From an uncultured Eggerthellaceae bacterium (lineage in GTDB: Bacteria > Actinomycetota > Coriobacteriia > Coriobacteriales > Eggerthellaceae), in NCBI GenBank assembly GCA_905234785.1, contig CAJOIP010000008.1, positions 1 to 53,197 on the forward strand: a DNA stretch of 53,197 bases, written 5' to 3'. A program made the translations under genes and the position numbers. This document shows, in pieces, positions 16,251 through 24,582 of the stretch. The stretch's first letter is position 1, and every line of letters starts with the position of its first letter. The notes below the pieces were generated by a model, which was given only the letters and a program-made list of their open reading frames with translations, had not been told where the DNA came from and ran no database searches.

Positions 16251-17549
16251 GTGACGGAAATGGAAGACGGCAAAGCAGAAGGTCAGCCGCGGCTTTTCTC
16301 CGCGGTGTTCATAATCATCATCGGCATAGCGCTGTTCAGCTTCATTTCGGGGCAAGGGCTCAACGCCGGCACGTCGGTATACGTCGACCGCCTGGGCGGC
16401 ACGGCGACGCTCGCCGGGTTCAGCGCGGCCGTGTTCTCGGCCGCCGCCATCGTGGGAAGGCTCGTGGCCGGCCCGTTGGCCGACACGCGCGGCAGGTTCA
16501 TCGTCATGATATCGGGCGGCATCGTCATGCTCGCGGGCATGATCGGCGCTGCCGTGTGCGGCGACCTCGACACGCTGCTGCTCTGGCGCACGCTGCAAGG
16601 GCTTGGCTTCTCGGCCACCACGACCGCCGCGGCGACGGCGGCGGCAGACGTGCTGCCGGTCGAGCGGCTCGGCGAGGGCATCGGGTATTACGGGCTGGGC
16701 CAGGCGCTCGCCATGTCCATCGGGCCGGCGCTCGCCATCGCGCTCGTCGGGATTGACCCGCCTTCCACCCTGTTCCGCGGATTCGCCATCGCCGCGGGAA
16801 TCGTCATCGTGCTGTGCCTGCTGTGCCGCTACGAGCGCCATCCCGAAATCCTCCCCGAAACGGCGACCTACCGCATCAGCGCCGAGAGGAAAACCGCAGA
16901 TGCCGGCCAGCCTGGTGAAGCCGACAAGCCGAAGGAGAGCAGGCTGCGCGCGCTGTTCGTGCGCGAGGCGCTGGCAGGGGGCATTCCCATCTTGGTGCTG
17001 TCGCCCGCATACGGGTTCGGCATCTTCTTCGTAGGCTTGCTCGGGTCGACGATGGGCGTGGGCAACGCCGGCTTGTTCTACACGCTGTCCGCCGTATCGA
17101 TGATCGTGATCCGCCTGTCGTCCAAGGCGTTCATGGACCGCATCCTCCCCATCAAGCTGCTCGCCCTGGCCGTCGCGGCAGGGTTCATCTGCTTCTCGAT
17201 GCTGCTCGCGACGTCGCTTTCGGTCGTGGACGGCGCTGCCCGCGACATCGTGTTCTACGCCGCCGGCATCTTCTACGGGCTCTGCCTGGGCGTGGCGCTT
17301 CCCGTCAACCAGACCGTGGCCGTGAAGAACTCGCCAACTGATCGCTGGGGCGCGGCCAACGGGCTGTACTTCATGCTCATGGACATCGGAATCGGCGTCG
17401 CCTCCATCCTCTGGGGCGTCACGAACGACACGTTCGGGTTCACGTTCACGCTCGTCGGCGTGCTCGTCTTCCTCGTCGCAACGCTGGTCGTGGCATTTTT
17501 CGCGTACCCGCCCTTCGCCAAACGGCGCAGCGCTCAGAATGCGGACTAA
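16251..17549 (+). CDS. MFS transporter
   Basis: A 432-aa protein with about 12 membrane segments. The loop between segments 2 and 3 has Gly-Arg-Leu-Val-Ala-Gly-Pro-Leu-Ala-Asp-Thr-Arg-Gly-Arg, the classic MFS motif A, and a charged Lys/Glu-rich loop near residue 225 separates the two halves. Likely a drug or metabolite exporter; substrate unknown. The GTG at 16251 is chosen because GTGGAGGG lies 8 nt upstream; the upstream in-frame ATG at 16167 has no ribosome site and would add a non-membrane tail. Confidence 0.85.
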   Translation: MTEMEDGKAEGQPRLFSAVFIIIIGIALFSFISGQGLNAGTSVYVDRLGGTATLAGFSAAVFSAAAIVGRLVAGPLADTRGRFIVMISGGIVMLAGMIGAAVCGDLDTLLLWRTLQGLGFSATTTAAATAAADVLPVERLGEGIGYYGLGQALAMSIGPALAIALVGIDPPSTLFRGFAIAAGIVIVLCLLCRYERHPEILPETATYRISAERKTADAGQPGEADKPKESRLRALFVREALAGGIPILVLSPAYGFGIFFVGLLGSTMGVGNAGLFYTLSAVSMIVIRLSSKAFMDRILPIKLLALAVAAGFICFSMLLATSLSVVDGAARDIVFYAAGIFYGLCLGVALPVNQTVAVKNSPTDRWGAANGLYFMLMDIGIGVASILWGVTNDTFGFTFTLVGVLVFLVATLVVAFFAYPPFAKRRSAQNAD

Positions 17550-17657
17550 AACGGGACTCAATTCCCGCCGATTTGGCCAAAATGACGTATACACTGAAAC
17601 GCAGCGCATCGAAAATGCAATTGTGGACGTTGGCACGGCGATTCAGGAGGTGGCTCG

Positions 17658-18119
17658 ATGGTCATCATGAACAACGAATCTGGGAAGTATGCAGCGAACA
17701 TCGTGCAAGACGCGCTGGGCGCGCCGGCGATGGAAGGCGACTTCCGCGAGATCTACAACAAGTTCGCACAGCGCATCTGCTGGGTCGACGGCAAGGTCGT
17801 TCCGGGCGCGTTCCAGATGAACACCGCCTGGTACTCGGCCGTTCCCGAGCGCGACCCCATCTTCTTCGAGCATGTGCACGAGGATGCCGACGAGCTCATC
17901 GGCTTCATCAGCTCGGACCCGAACAACCCGCACGACCTGGGCGGCGAGATCGAGTTCACCATCGGCGGCGAGAAGCACCTCATCACGCGCTCGTCGATCA
18001 TCTTCGCGCCGGCGGGCCTGCCGCATAATCCCATGCGCATCCTGCGCGTCGACCGCCCGATCTTCCATTTCTCGGTCGTGACGACGCACATGTACGACGG
18101 CTCCGGCACGTACAAATAA
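17658..18119 (+). CDS. Cupin-domain protein
   Basis: A 153-aa soluble protein. Residues 72-79 read His-Val-His-x4-Glu, the first cupin metal motif (H72, H74, E79), and Pro-Ala-Gly-Leu-Pro-His123 is the second. It probably binds one divalent metal. Role unknown; the family includes dioxygenases, isomerases and sensors. AGGAGG gives a strong start. It converges with the CoA-transferase gene across a bidirectional terminator. Confidence 0.78.
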   Translation: MVIMNNESGKYAANIVQDALGAPAMEGDFREIYNKFAQRICWVDGKVVPGAFQMNTAWYSAVPERDPIFFEHVHEDADELIGFISSDPNNPHDLGGEIEFTIGGEKHLITRSSIIFAPAGLPHNPMRILRVDRPIFHFSVVTTHMYDGSGTYK

Positions 18120-18170
18120 AAACGCCTCGATCGTGCCTGGTCACTTTGGCACATTGGGACACGAAGCGCG

Positions 18171-18196
18171 AAGGGCCGCCCCGAAGGGCGGCCCTT
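18171..18196. terminator. Bidirectional terminator
   Basis: Perfect arms AAGGGCCGCCC and GGGCGGCCCTT with a 4-nt loop, between the convergent cupin and CoA-transferase genes, with T-rich flank on the plus strand. Confidence 0.8.
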
Positions 18197-18224
18197 TCCT
18201 GTTGGCGCTTGTCAAAGCGCTGAG

Positions 18225-19787
18225 CTACTTCTTCAGGATGCCGGGCAGCGCGTCCCATTCCTCCTGGAACAGGGCCGGGTCCATCAGCTTCAGGTCGTCG
18301 GCGACCTTCGGCGCAAATCCCATGTGGGCCAGCACGTCCTTTTCCAGGTCGACACCCGGGGCGATTTCCACGATGGTCATCTCGCCGTCGACGATCTGCA
18401 GCACGCAGCGCTCGGTGACGTAGAGGATCGTCTGGTTGGCGCCGGCATTCTTGCCCGAGAACGTGATCTGCTGCACCGCGTCGACGAACTTCTCGGCCGT
18501 GCCCTCCTCGATGATGTTCAGCTTGCCGTCGGCCACTTCCATCTTGCCCTTGGCCATGAACGTGCCGGCGAACACGACCTTCTTGGCGGACTGCGTGATG
18601 TCGATGAAGCCGCCGGGACCCGACAGGCGGTTGCCGAACTTCGAGACGTTCACGTTGCCGTCCTTGTCGGCCTCGGCCAGGCCGAGGACCGTGATGTCCA
18701 GGCCACCGCCGTCGATGAAGTCGAACATCGAGTTATGCGAGATGATGGCCTCGGCGTTGTAGTTGCTGCCGAAGTTGGGAAGCGCGGCAGGCACGCCGCC
18801 CACGCCGCCGGCCTCGGCGGTGATCGTGATCTCGTCGAGGCAGCCGCACTCGGCCACGATAGACGCCACGTCGGCGGGAATGCCCACGCCCAAATTCGCG
18901 ATGGCGCCGGGAATCAGCTCGGCTGCGCAACGGCGGCAGATGACCTTGCGCGGCGACAAATCCAACACGGGCAGCTGGTCAAGCGGCTTGCGGATCTGGC
19001 CCGAGAACGCCGGCTCGAAGTAGACGCCCTCGGTCTGCCAGCAGCAGTCCTGTTCGGTAGCCTGCACGACGTAGTCGACCATGATGCCGGGAATGGCGAC
19101 GTCCTTGGGATTCAGGGTGTTCTTCTGCGCGAGGTATTCCACCTGCACGATGACGATGCCGCCGGAGTTCTTGGCGGCAGAAGCCACGGCCAGGCCCTCG
19201 TTCATGACGGACTCGTGCGCGAACGAGATGTTGCCGTTCTCGTCGGCGATCGTGCCGCGCAACAGCGCCACGTCGAGCGGGAAGGACTTGTAGAACAGGT
19301 ACTCCTCGCCTTGGAACTCGATGAGCTCGCAGGCGTCTTCGGTCGTTTCGGGGTTCATGCGGCCGCCCTCGACGCGGGGGTCGACGAACGTGCCCAGGCC
19401 CACCTTGGTGATGAGGCCCGGGCGCCCGGCGGCGATTTCGCGCCACAGGTTCACGATGACGCCTTGCGGCAGGCAGTGGCACTTGATGTCGCCCGATTGC
19501 ACGAGCGCGTTCAGCGTGAACGCCGAGCCAATGTGAGCGCCGGACCACTGGGTGACGAGCCCCGGGCCCGCTTCGCCGAGCACGGTGACGCCACGGTACT
19601 TCCAGTCGCCCATGGCGCAGCCCTGCTTCAGGTTGATGTTGCAGGGGTGCCCCGTCTCCTTGAAGCTGTCGCGCATGGCGCGCCCGACTTCCTCGGCCCA
19701 GCCGGAAAGCCCCATGCCCGCCAAACCGACGGTCGCTCCGTCGGGAATGAGCTTCGCCGCCTCAGCTGCGGTGATGAATTTCGCCAT
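18225..19787 (-). CDS. Acyl-CoA:carboxylate CoA-transferase, Pct/YdiF type
   Basis: A 520-aa fused alpha-beta family I CoA-transferase. It matches the layout of clostridial propionate CoA-transferase: Gly-Thr-Phe-Val-Asp-Pro-Arg near residue 135, Gly-Gly-Ile-Val-Ile-Val-Gln-Val-Glu near 210, and the catalytic Glu in Thr-Ala-Glu-Ala-Gly-Gly-Val-Gly-Gly near residue 330. It should exchange CoA between acetyl- or propionyl-CoA and another carboxylate. It follows the acyl-CoA dehydrogenase gene at 19852 on the same strand with a 64-bp gap, so the pair probably works on one acyl-CoA. AGGAG precedes the ATG. Confidence 0.9.
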   Translation of the reverse strand: MAKFITAAEAAKLIPDGATVGLAGMGLSGWAEEVGRAMRDSFKETGHPCNINLKQGCAMGDWKYRGVTVLGEAGPGLVTQWSGAHIGSAFTLNALVQSGDIKCHCLPQGVIVNLWREIAAGRPGLITKVGLGTFVDPRVEGGRMNPETTEDACELIEFQGEEYLFYKSFPLDVALLRGTIADENGNISFAHESVMNEGLAVASAAKNSGGIVIVQVEYLAQKNTLNPKDVAIPGIMVDYVVQATEQDCCWQTEGVYFEPAFSGQIRKPLDQLPVLDLSPRKVICRRCAAELIPGAIANLGVGIPADVASIVAECGCLDEITITAEAGGVGGVPAALPNFGSNYNAEAIISHNSMFDFIDGGGLDITVLGLAEADKDGNVNVSKFGNRLSGPGGFIDITQSAKKVVFAGTFMAKGKMEVADGKLNIIEEGTAEKFVDAVQQITFSGKNAGANQTILYVTERCVLQIVDGEMTIVEIAPGVDLEKDVLAHMGFAPKVADDLKLMDPALFQEEWDALPGILKK

Positions 19788-19851
19788 GATTCACTCCTGT
19801 CGTTTCACGCGAGGGCGCATATCCTGCGCCGCCGCAAGGTGGGGTATACGG

Positions 19852-21012
19852 TTACGAGCGCGCGTACTTCTTCGCGAGCTGGCGTCCGGCGATGTACACC
19901 ATGATCTCGTCGGTGCCGCCGGCGATCTGCATGCCGCGCAGGTCGATCCAGATGCGGCCGAGGCGCGTCTCGGTGGTGTAGCCCAATCCGCCGTAAATCT
20001 GCATGGTGTCGGAGGCCACTTCCACGCAAGCCTTCACGACGTAGTACTTCAGCAGCGCCGAGTCGATGCGCACGGACTCGCCGTTGTCCATCTTCCACAG
20101 CGTCTTGTACAGCATGTTGCGGGAATTCTGCAGCTTGGTCTCCATCTCGACCAGCTTCAGCTGGATGAGCTGGTAGTCGGCGATGGGGCGGCCGAAGGTC
20201 TGGCGCTCGCTGACGTAGGCGGCGGCGTCGTCCATGGCGGCCTGCGCCGTGCCGATGCACTGCGCCACGATCAGGCAGCGCTCGGTTTCGAAGTTCTTCA
20301 TCAGGTTGAAGAAGCCCTTGCCGGGTTCGCCGATGCGCATGTCCTCGGTCAGCACGACGTCGTCGAAGTACATCTCGCAGAACGCGGCGACCTGGTTGCC
20401 GATCTTGTGCAGCGAGGCAGTGGACAGGCCGGGCGCGTCCTTCGGGACGACCCACATCGACATGCTGCGGTTATCGCGCGCAGGGTCCTCGTCCTTGGCG
20501 ATGACGAGCACGTTCGGGAAGTACTCGCCCTGCGTGACCCACGTCTTCTGGCCGGAGAGCAGGTAGGTGCCGTCGGCCTGCTTGCGCGTGACGCACGTCA
20601 TGGCCTGGTTGTCGGAACCGGCGCCCGGCTCGGAAAAGCCCAGCGAGAAGATGGGCAGGCCGGTTTCCATGTAGCTGGCCATGGCTTGCGCGATCTGCTC
20701 ATCGGATGCGCCGAAGTCGATGAAGTCGCGCATGGCCAGCGCGTTGTTCAGGGTGGGGAGCATGCAGCCCGAATAGTGCGCGAACTCCTCGGTCAGAAGG
20801 CCCAAGGTGACCAGGTCGGTGTCGACGCCCTCGTACTTCTCGGGAATGCCCATGAGCCCGAAGCCGTTTTCCATCCAGGCGGACAGCAGCTCTTCGCTCA
20901 TCTGGTGGTTCTCGTACATCTCGCGGATCTGCTCTTCGCTGGTGTAGCGCTCGCAGAATTCCTTGATGCTGTCGACAAGAAGCTCTTGCTCGTCGGTGAA
21001 GCGGAAGTCCAT
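19852..21012 (-). CDS. Acyl-CoA dehydrogenase
   Basis: A 386-aa FAD flavoprotein. Ser-Glu-Pro-Gly-Ala-Gly-Ser-Asp at residues 127-134 and the C-terminal Gly-Gly-Leu-Gly-Tyr/Gly-Gly-Thr-Asp-Glu segments are typical. The usual MCAD-type base is replaced by Gly, but Glu244 in Phe-Glu-Thr-Glu-Arg matches the base position used by isovaleryl- and long-chain acyl-CoA dehydrogenases, and the same layout occurs in CaiA, the crotonobetainyl-CoA reductase. It may therefore run as a reductase in this anaerobe. It is upstream of and probably co-transcribed with the Pct-type CoA-transferase gene. An inverted repeat CTAGA...TCTAG lies at 21045-21062, before the start. Confidence 0.9.
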   Translation of the reverse strand: MDFRFTDEQELLVDSIKEFCERYTSEEQIREMYENHQMSEELLSAWMENGFGLMGIPEKYEGVDTDLVTLGLLTEEFAHYSGCMLPTLNNALAMRDFIDFGASDEQIAQAMASYMETGLPIFSLGFSEPGAGSDNQAMTCVTRKQADGTYLLSGQKTWVTQGEYFPNVLVIAKDEDPARDNRSMSMWVVPKDAPGLSTASLHKIGNQVAAFCEMYFDDVVLTEDMRIGEPGKGFFNLMKNFETERCLIVAQCIGTAQAAMDDAAAYVSERQTFGRPIADYQLIQLKLVEMETKLQNSRNMLYKTLWKMDNGESVRIDSALLKYYVVKACVEVASDTMQIYGGLGYTTETRLGRIWIDLRGMQIAGGTDEIMVYIAGRQLAKKYARS

Positions 21013-21152
21013 TACGCACCCTTTCTCGTGTGACCACAGCTGGAACTAGACGTTTCCATCTAGCGTGAGAATACCTGAGCGGCATTCCCGCCAATTGGCA
21101 GCATTTGGTCAGAATCGGAAAGTGTCTAACGGTGCGTCGATGCGCGTGCCGG

Positions 21153-22094
21153 TTAGTCGCCGAACAGCTTGTATTCGGAAACGGACTTCTCGGGCTTGCC
21201 CGCCGCCCATTCGGCTGCCGATTCGTCGACTTCCACCCGATACTCCGCATCGGAAAGGTAGCGGTCGCCAAACTCGGCAACGGAGGCGAGCGCGCGGTCG
21301 AGCGAACCGCCGAATTCATCGCGCAAGCACGTCTTGAACAATCCGTAGATGTCGCCCGGGTCGAAGATGCGCACCGCACGGTAGCGTTCGACAAGCCATG
21401 CGTGCAGGAAGTCCGTCACCGTCGTGGGAGCGTCCGCCTGCGCCGCCCGCTCCTCGAGCGGAAGCCAACGCTGCTCGTACAAGCGCTCTTGCTCATCGCC
21501 GCGCGTCGAGGCGATGACGAGGTTGCGCACGCGATCGGCGGTGGTGAGCGCCAGGCCCTTCGAGTTCAGGCTCTCGAACACGAGCTGCGGGCTGTCTTCC
21601 GCAGCGAGCGCGACGCTTGCGACCTCGAGAAGGCCGAGGCCCCTGCGGAACGCATCCGCATCGAATCCGGGCTCTTCGGCTTTCTTCGCGAACAGCAGGT
21701 AGTTGTCGACGAGGCGCTCGGCTGGCTCCTCGGGAAGGTCGTCGCCGGCGACGAGCGCATCGAGCGTGGCGCGGTCCATCTCCGACAGGACGAGCGGGGC
21801 GAGCGCGAACTCGCCCGGGCACACGGCGGAAAGGAGCAGCATCATGGTGGTCATGCGCTGCTGGCCGTCGATGACGTCGACCTGCGTGAAATCGCCATGC
21901 GCATCAGGGTCGTGCATGAACAGCACCATGCCCATGAAATGCTCTTCACCCGCCTTCCCCGCGCTCATGATGTCGTCCCACAGCTCTTCGCACTGGCGCG
22001 AGGTCCACGAGTACACGCGCTGGAACACGGGGATGACGTAACGGGTCTTCTCGGCGGCAAGCACCTCGAGGATTGGTTGCTGGGTTATCTGCAT
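21153..22094 (-). CDS. DUF262 protein, short form (copy B)
   Basis: A 313-aa protein with a GmrSD-type DUF262 domain at the N-terminus: Ile-Pro-Val-Phe-Gln-Arg near residue 22 and the hallmark Ile-Asp-Gly-Gln-Gln-Arg near residue 75. DUF262 is a ParB-like fold that binds or hydrolyses nucleotides in some type IV restriction enzymes. The DUF1524 HNH nuclease domain normally found in GmrSD is absent. The gene starts 9 bp after the stop of a paralogue (TAGGAG overlaps that stop), so the two form an operon. A defence role is possible but unproven. Confidence 0.8.
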   Translation of the reverse strand: MQITQQPILEVLAAEKTRYVIPVFQRVYSWTSRQCEELWDDIMSAGKAGEEHFMGMVLFMHDPDAHGDFTQVDVIDGQQRMTTMMLLLSAVCPGEFALAPLVLSEMDRATLDALVAGDDLPEEPAERLVDNYLLFAKKAEEPGFDADAFRRGLGLLEVASVALAAEDSPQLVFESLNSKGLALTTADRVRNLVIASTRGDEQERLYEQRWLPLEERAAQADAPTTVTDFLHAWLVERYRAVRIFDPGDIYGLFKTCLRDEFGGSLDRALASVAEFGDRYLSDAEYRVEVDESAAEWAAGKPEKSVSEYKLFGD

Positions 22095-22103
22095 GGCTGG
22101 CTC

Positions 22104-23162
22104 CTACCACTGGGGATCGACGCCGAAATGGCGCTGGTAGTACTCGCGGCTTTCGGGATTGTCGAGCTTGGCGAGCGGGCGGTCGGACACGCGCGTCTTG
22201 CGGCCGAGCTTCGCCCAATCGGCGGACTTGTACTTCTTCACCGAGTGGTACCGGTAGTTTTCGGCCCACACCATGCAAAATGCGTACAACTCGTCGAGCA
22301 GGGCGTCGACCGTGCCATCGTACTCGTCTTCGCAAAAGCTCTTGAACGTGCTGAACGCCTGGGCGTCGCCGAGCTTGCGAATCTTCCTGAACCGCACCGC
22401 AAGCCAGCCCATGATGGCGTTGTTCAACCTGATGGAGCCGGGGTCGTCCCCGAACACGCCCTGAATGGGCTGCCAATACGTCTCGTACAGGCGCGCTTGC
22501 TCGCGGTGGCTTTCGGCGAGCAGCAGGTAGTTGCGCACGAGGTCGGCCGTCACGAGCGGCACGCCTTTCGAGTTCAGGCTCTCGAACACCGCAGGCGCCT
22601 TTTCGCGGCGGTCAAGCTCGATGGCGATGACGGAAAGCGCGTTGAGGCCCTGCCACAACTCGACGGCGTCGAAGCCCTCCCCGCACATATGGGCGGCAAA
22701 GCACGCAAGGTTCTCGCACACGCGCCTTGAAGGACTGTCGGGAAGCGGCTGGTCGAGCGCAATGGCGGCGAGCGTGTCGCAGTCGGCGTGCGAGAGCACG
22801 AGCTTCGGGGCGTCGCCTGCGCGCAGGTAGGTGGCCCTCAGGTCGTCGGCGCCCATGCCGAACAGGCTTTCCCCGCGCTCGCGCAGGTAATCCGCCAAAG
22901 CGGCGATGATGAGCGAGACGGTCGTCAAGCGCTGCTGGCCGTCGACGACCGACCGTTCTGCGGCCGCCCCTTCGCGCTCGTTGACGTAGATGACCGCGCC
23001 GGCGAAATGCGAACGGCGCGCGCGGGCGGCGCGGAACAAGTCGCGCCAAAGCTCGTCGCATTGGTCGGCTTCCCACGAGTAAGCGCGTTGGTAACGCGGC
23101 ACTATGAACCGGGCATCGGGCTCGCCGAGGAACTCGAGCAAAGGCACTTCCCTGATGAGCAT
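22104..23162 (-). CDS. DUF262 protein, short form (copy A)
   Basis: A 352-aa paralogue of the next gene, with Val-Pro-Arg-Tyr-Gln-Arg near residue 24 and Val-Asp-Gly-Gln-Gln-Arg near residue 80. Like its partner it lacks a DUF1524 HNH nuclease domain; the C-terminal part is helical, without recognised motifs. The start is ATG 23162, with AAAGGA upstream; the leader contains copy 1 of the 27-bp palindrome. Two such proteins in tandem might form a heteromer. Confidence 0.8.
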   Translation of the reverse strand: MLIREVPLLEFLGEPDARFIVPRYQRAYSWEADQCDELWRDLFRAARARRSHFAGAVIYVNEREGAAAERSVVDGQQRLTTVSLIIAALADYLRERGESLFGMGADDLRATYLRAGDAPKLVLSHADCDTLAAIALDQPLPDSPSRRVCENLACFAAHMCGEGFDAVELWQGLNALSVIAIELDRREKAPAVFESLNSKGVPLVTADLVRNYLLLAESHREQARLYETYWQPIQGVFGDDPGSIRLNNAIMGWLAVRFRKIRKLGDAQAFSTFKSFCEDEYDGTVDALLDELYAFCMVWAENYRYHSVKKYKSADWAKLGRKTRVSDRPLAKLDNPESREYYQRHFGVDPQW

Positions 23163-23180
23163 GGCATCGTCCTTTCCGAT

Positions 23181-23207
23181 AATCAATTTCCTCCGAGGTA
23201 ATTGATT
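23181..23207. repeat. 27-bp palindrome, copy 1
   Basis: Arms AATCAATTTCCTC and GAGGTAATTGATT around a central C. It lies in the leader of the DUF262 operon, 18 nt before the start codon. Four further copies are at 37819, 42158, 48885 and 49667. Confidence 0.8.
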
Positions 23208-23321
23208 CATCACGACGAAGCGTAGCAAGTGTCGCAGCTATCAGAAGCCTCGTTCGCGTATTTCGAACAGGTTGTCCGAATTTGTCCGAAATGCGCCAGC
23301 GCGGCAAAGCGCACAGCCCGC

Positions 23322-23352
23322 CAGCCCGATGGGAATACTCCCCTTTGGGCTA
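23322..23352. repeat. ATACT-loop hairpin repeat, copy 2
   Basis: Arms CAGCCCGATGGGA and CCCCTTTGGGCTA flank ATACT. It is 44 bp upstream of the small membrane-protein gene at 23396; a TACAAT box follows at about 23372. Confidence 0.55.
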
Positions 23353-23395
23353 GCACGTGCTGTACAATGGCCCCATCATCGTGACGGAGGAGACG

Positions 23396-23848
23396 ATGGA
23401 CGACAAGGATCAGAGCTTGCAGGCAGACGAAGCCGATGTGGTTTCCGAAGCCGCTGAGGGCGAAAGCGCGAGCGTGCTTCCCGACGCGCTGAAGGAAAAC
23501 GCCGGCAAGGTGGCCATCGCGGCCATGCTCGCAACCAGCCTGACGGCGGTGCCGCCCAGCCAGACCGACTTCCCGCTTCCCGACATGCCGCCCATCGTGC
23601 AGGTCATGGACCTGGGAGCCGGCGACCAACCGCCGGTGGCCGTTGACGACCAACCCGATGACGGCAAATCGTCCATCTGGAAAAAAGTGCTCGAGATTTT
23701 GAAGTACGTGCTGCTGGCGCTGCTGCTCGTCGGTGTCCTCGTTTTCGCGGGAATCAACGGGTGCGCGTCGTGCGCCTCCGGCCCGGTTGCCGCGCCCACC
23801 GCTGCCGACGAGTCCTCTTCGTCCGTTTCCGCATCGGCGGCGGCGTAG
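23396..23848 (+). CDS. Single-pass membrane protein of unknown function
   Basis: A 150-aa protein. Residues 1-95 are acidic and Pro/Ala-rich with one mildly hydrophobic stretch near residue 45; one strong membrane segment covers about residues 102-122 and is followed by Gly-Cys-Ala-Ser-Cys and a Ser/Ala-rich tail. No family is recognised. ATG 23396 is chosen because GGAGGAG lies 5 nt upstream. It converges with the ACT-domain gene with only 7 bp between stops. Confidence 0.65.
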   Translation: MDDKDQSLQADEADVVSEAAEGESASVLPDALKENAGKVAIAAMLATSLTAVPPSQTDFPLPDMPPIVQVMDLGAGDQPPVAVDDQPDDGKSSIWKKVLEILKYVLLALLLVGVLVFAGINGCASCASGPVAAPTAADESSSSVSASAAA

Positions 23849-23855
23849 CCTCTCG

Positions 23856-24224
23856 CTAGCCCTTCACTGCATAGCCTGCAGCGGAAAGTGCCGCCATGGC
23901 AGGGCCGAGGTTCTCGGCTCTCACCAAAACGTAGTCGGTGTTGTACGTCGACACGGCGAAGATGCCGATCTCGGCATCGGCCAGCACGCCGGAGATGCGC
24001 GACAAGATGCCCGTCAGCGAGAAGTCGAGCACGCCTTCGATGCGGAACCCGCGCCAGCCGTCCTCGCGGGCGATGGCATCGCCCGGAGCCACGTTCGTTT
24101 CGCACACGAGCGAAAGCTCCTCGTCGGTCTTGCCGATGAAATACAGTTCCGTGCCGTGCACAGCTGCCGGCACCTCGCGCACCTTGCACACGCTCAGCTC
24201 TTGCTTCAGGACCTTCAGTTCCAT
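23856..24224 (-). CDS. ACT-domain protein
   Basis: A 122-aa soluble protein with two ACT-like halves. The C-terminal half, Gly-Ile-Leu-Ser-Arg-Ile-Ser-Gly-Val-Leu-Ala followed by Gly-Ile-Phe-Ala-Val-Ser-Thr-Tyr, is the common ACT (Castor-like) signature for binding an amino acid. Likely a small-molecule sensor or a regulator of an enzyme; the ligand is unknown. ATG 24224 is preferred for its GGAG spacing; ATG 24239 is the alternative. Confidence 0.78.
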   Translation of the reverse strand: MELKVLKQELSVCKVREVPAAVHGTELYFIGKTDEELSLVCETNVAPGDAIAREDGWRGFRIEGVLDFSLTGILSRISGVLADAEIGIFAVSTYNTDYVLVRAENLGPAMAALSAAGYAVKG

Positions 24225-24543
24225 GACTTCCCACTCCATGTTCCATCTACCATATGCAGCAAGTGTAAGCTACTTGGCAATGCGAAAATGGCATAGTTTC
24301 GGAGATGTGTAGCCCGATTCGCCTTTTCGCTCGTTCATTTCCCGCGTTTCTTTTCGCGCTAACGCCCGTAAGCCCGCGCAGTCATACACAGCCCGCTCAA
24401 AATGCCGTTTCGGCGCATAATCTCATAATCGCAATGCACATCCTCGGATTCTCGCCACTCGCAAACCTCGTAGAGCATGTATTGATGAAACCGAAAACGG
24501 CGGCACGCTGCACGCATGCCGCCGTTTCCAGCATTGGGGCGCG
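24225..24543. other. Intergenic stretch with no gene seen
   Basis: About 320 bp between the ACT-domain gene and the terminator of the PanB-like gene. It is less GC-rich than its surroundings and holds only short, unsupported open frames. It should carry the promoter of the ACT-domain gene. Confidence 0.4.
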
Positions 24544-24573
24544 TAGCCCAAAGGGCCCTACCCCTTTGGGCTA
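24544..24573. terminator. Perfect 12-bp stem after the PanB-like gene
   Basis: Arms TAGCCCAAAGGG and CCCTTTGGGCTA with loop CCCTAC, starting 10 bp after the stop of the PanB-like gene. The arms are those of the ATACT-loop hairpins at 6155 and 23322. Confidence 0.75.
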
Positions 24574-24582
24574 CAGTATGGC

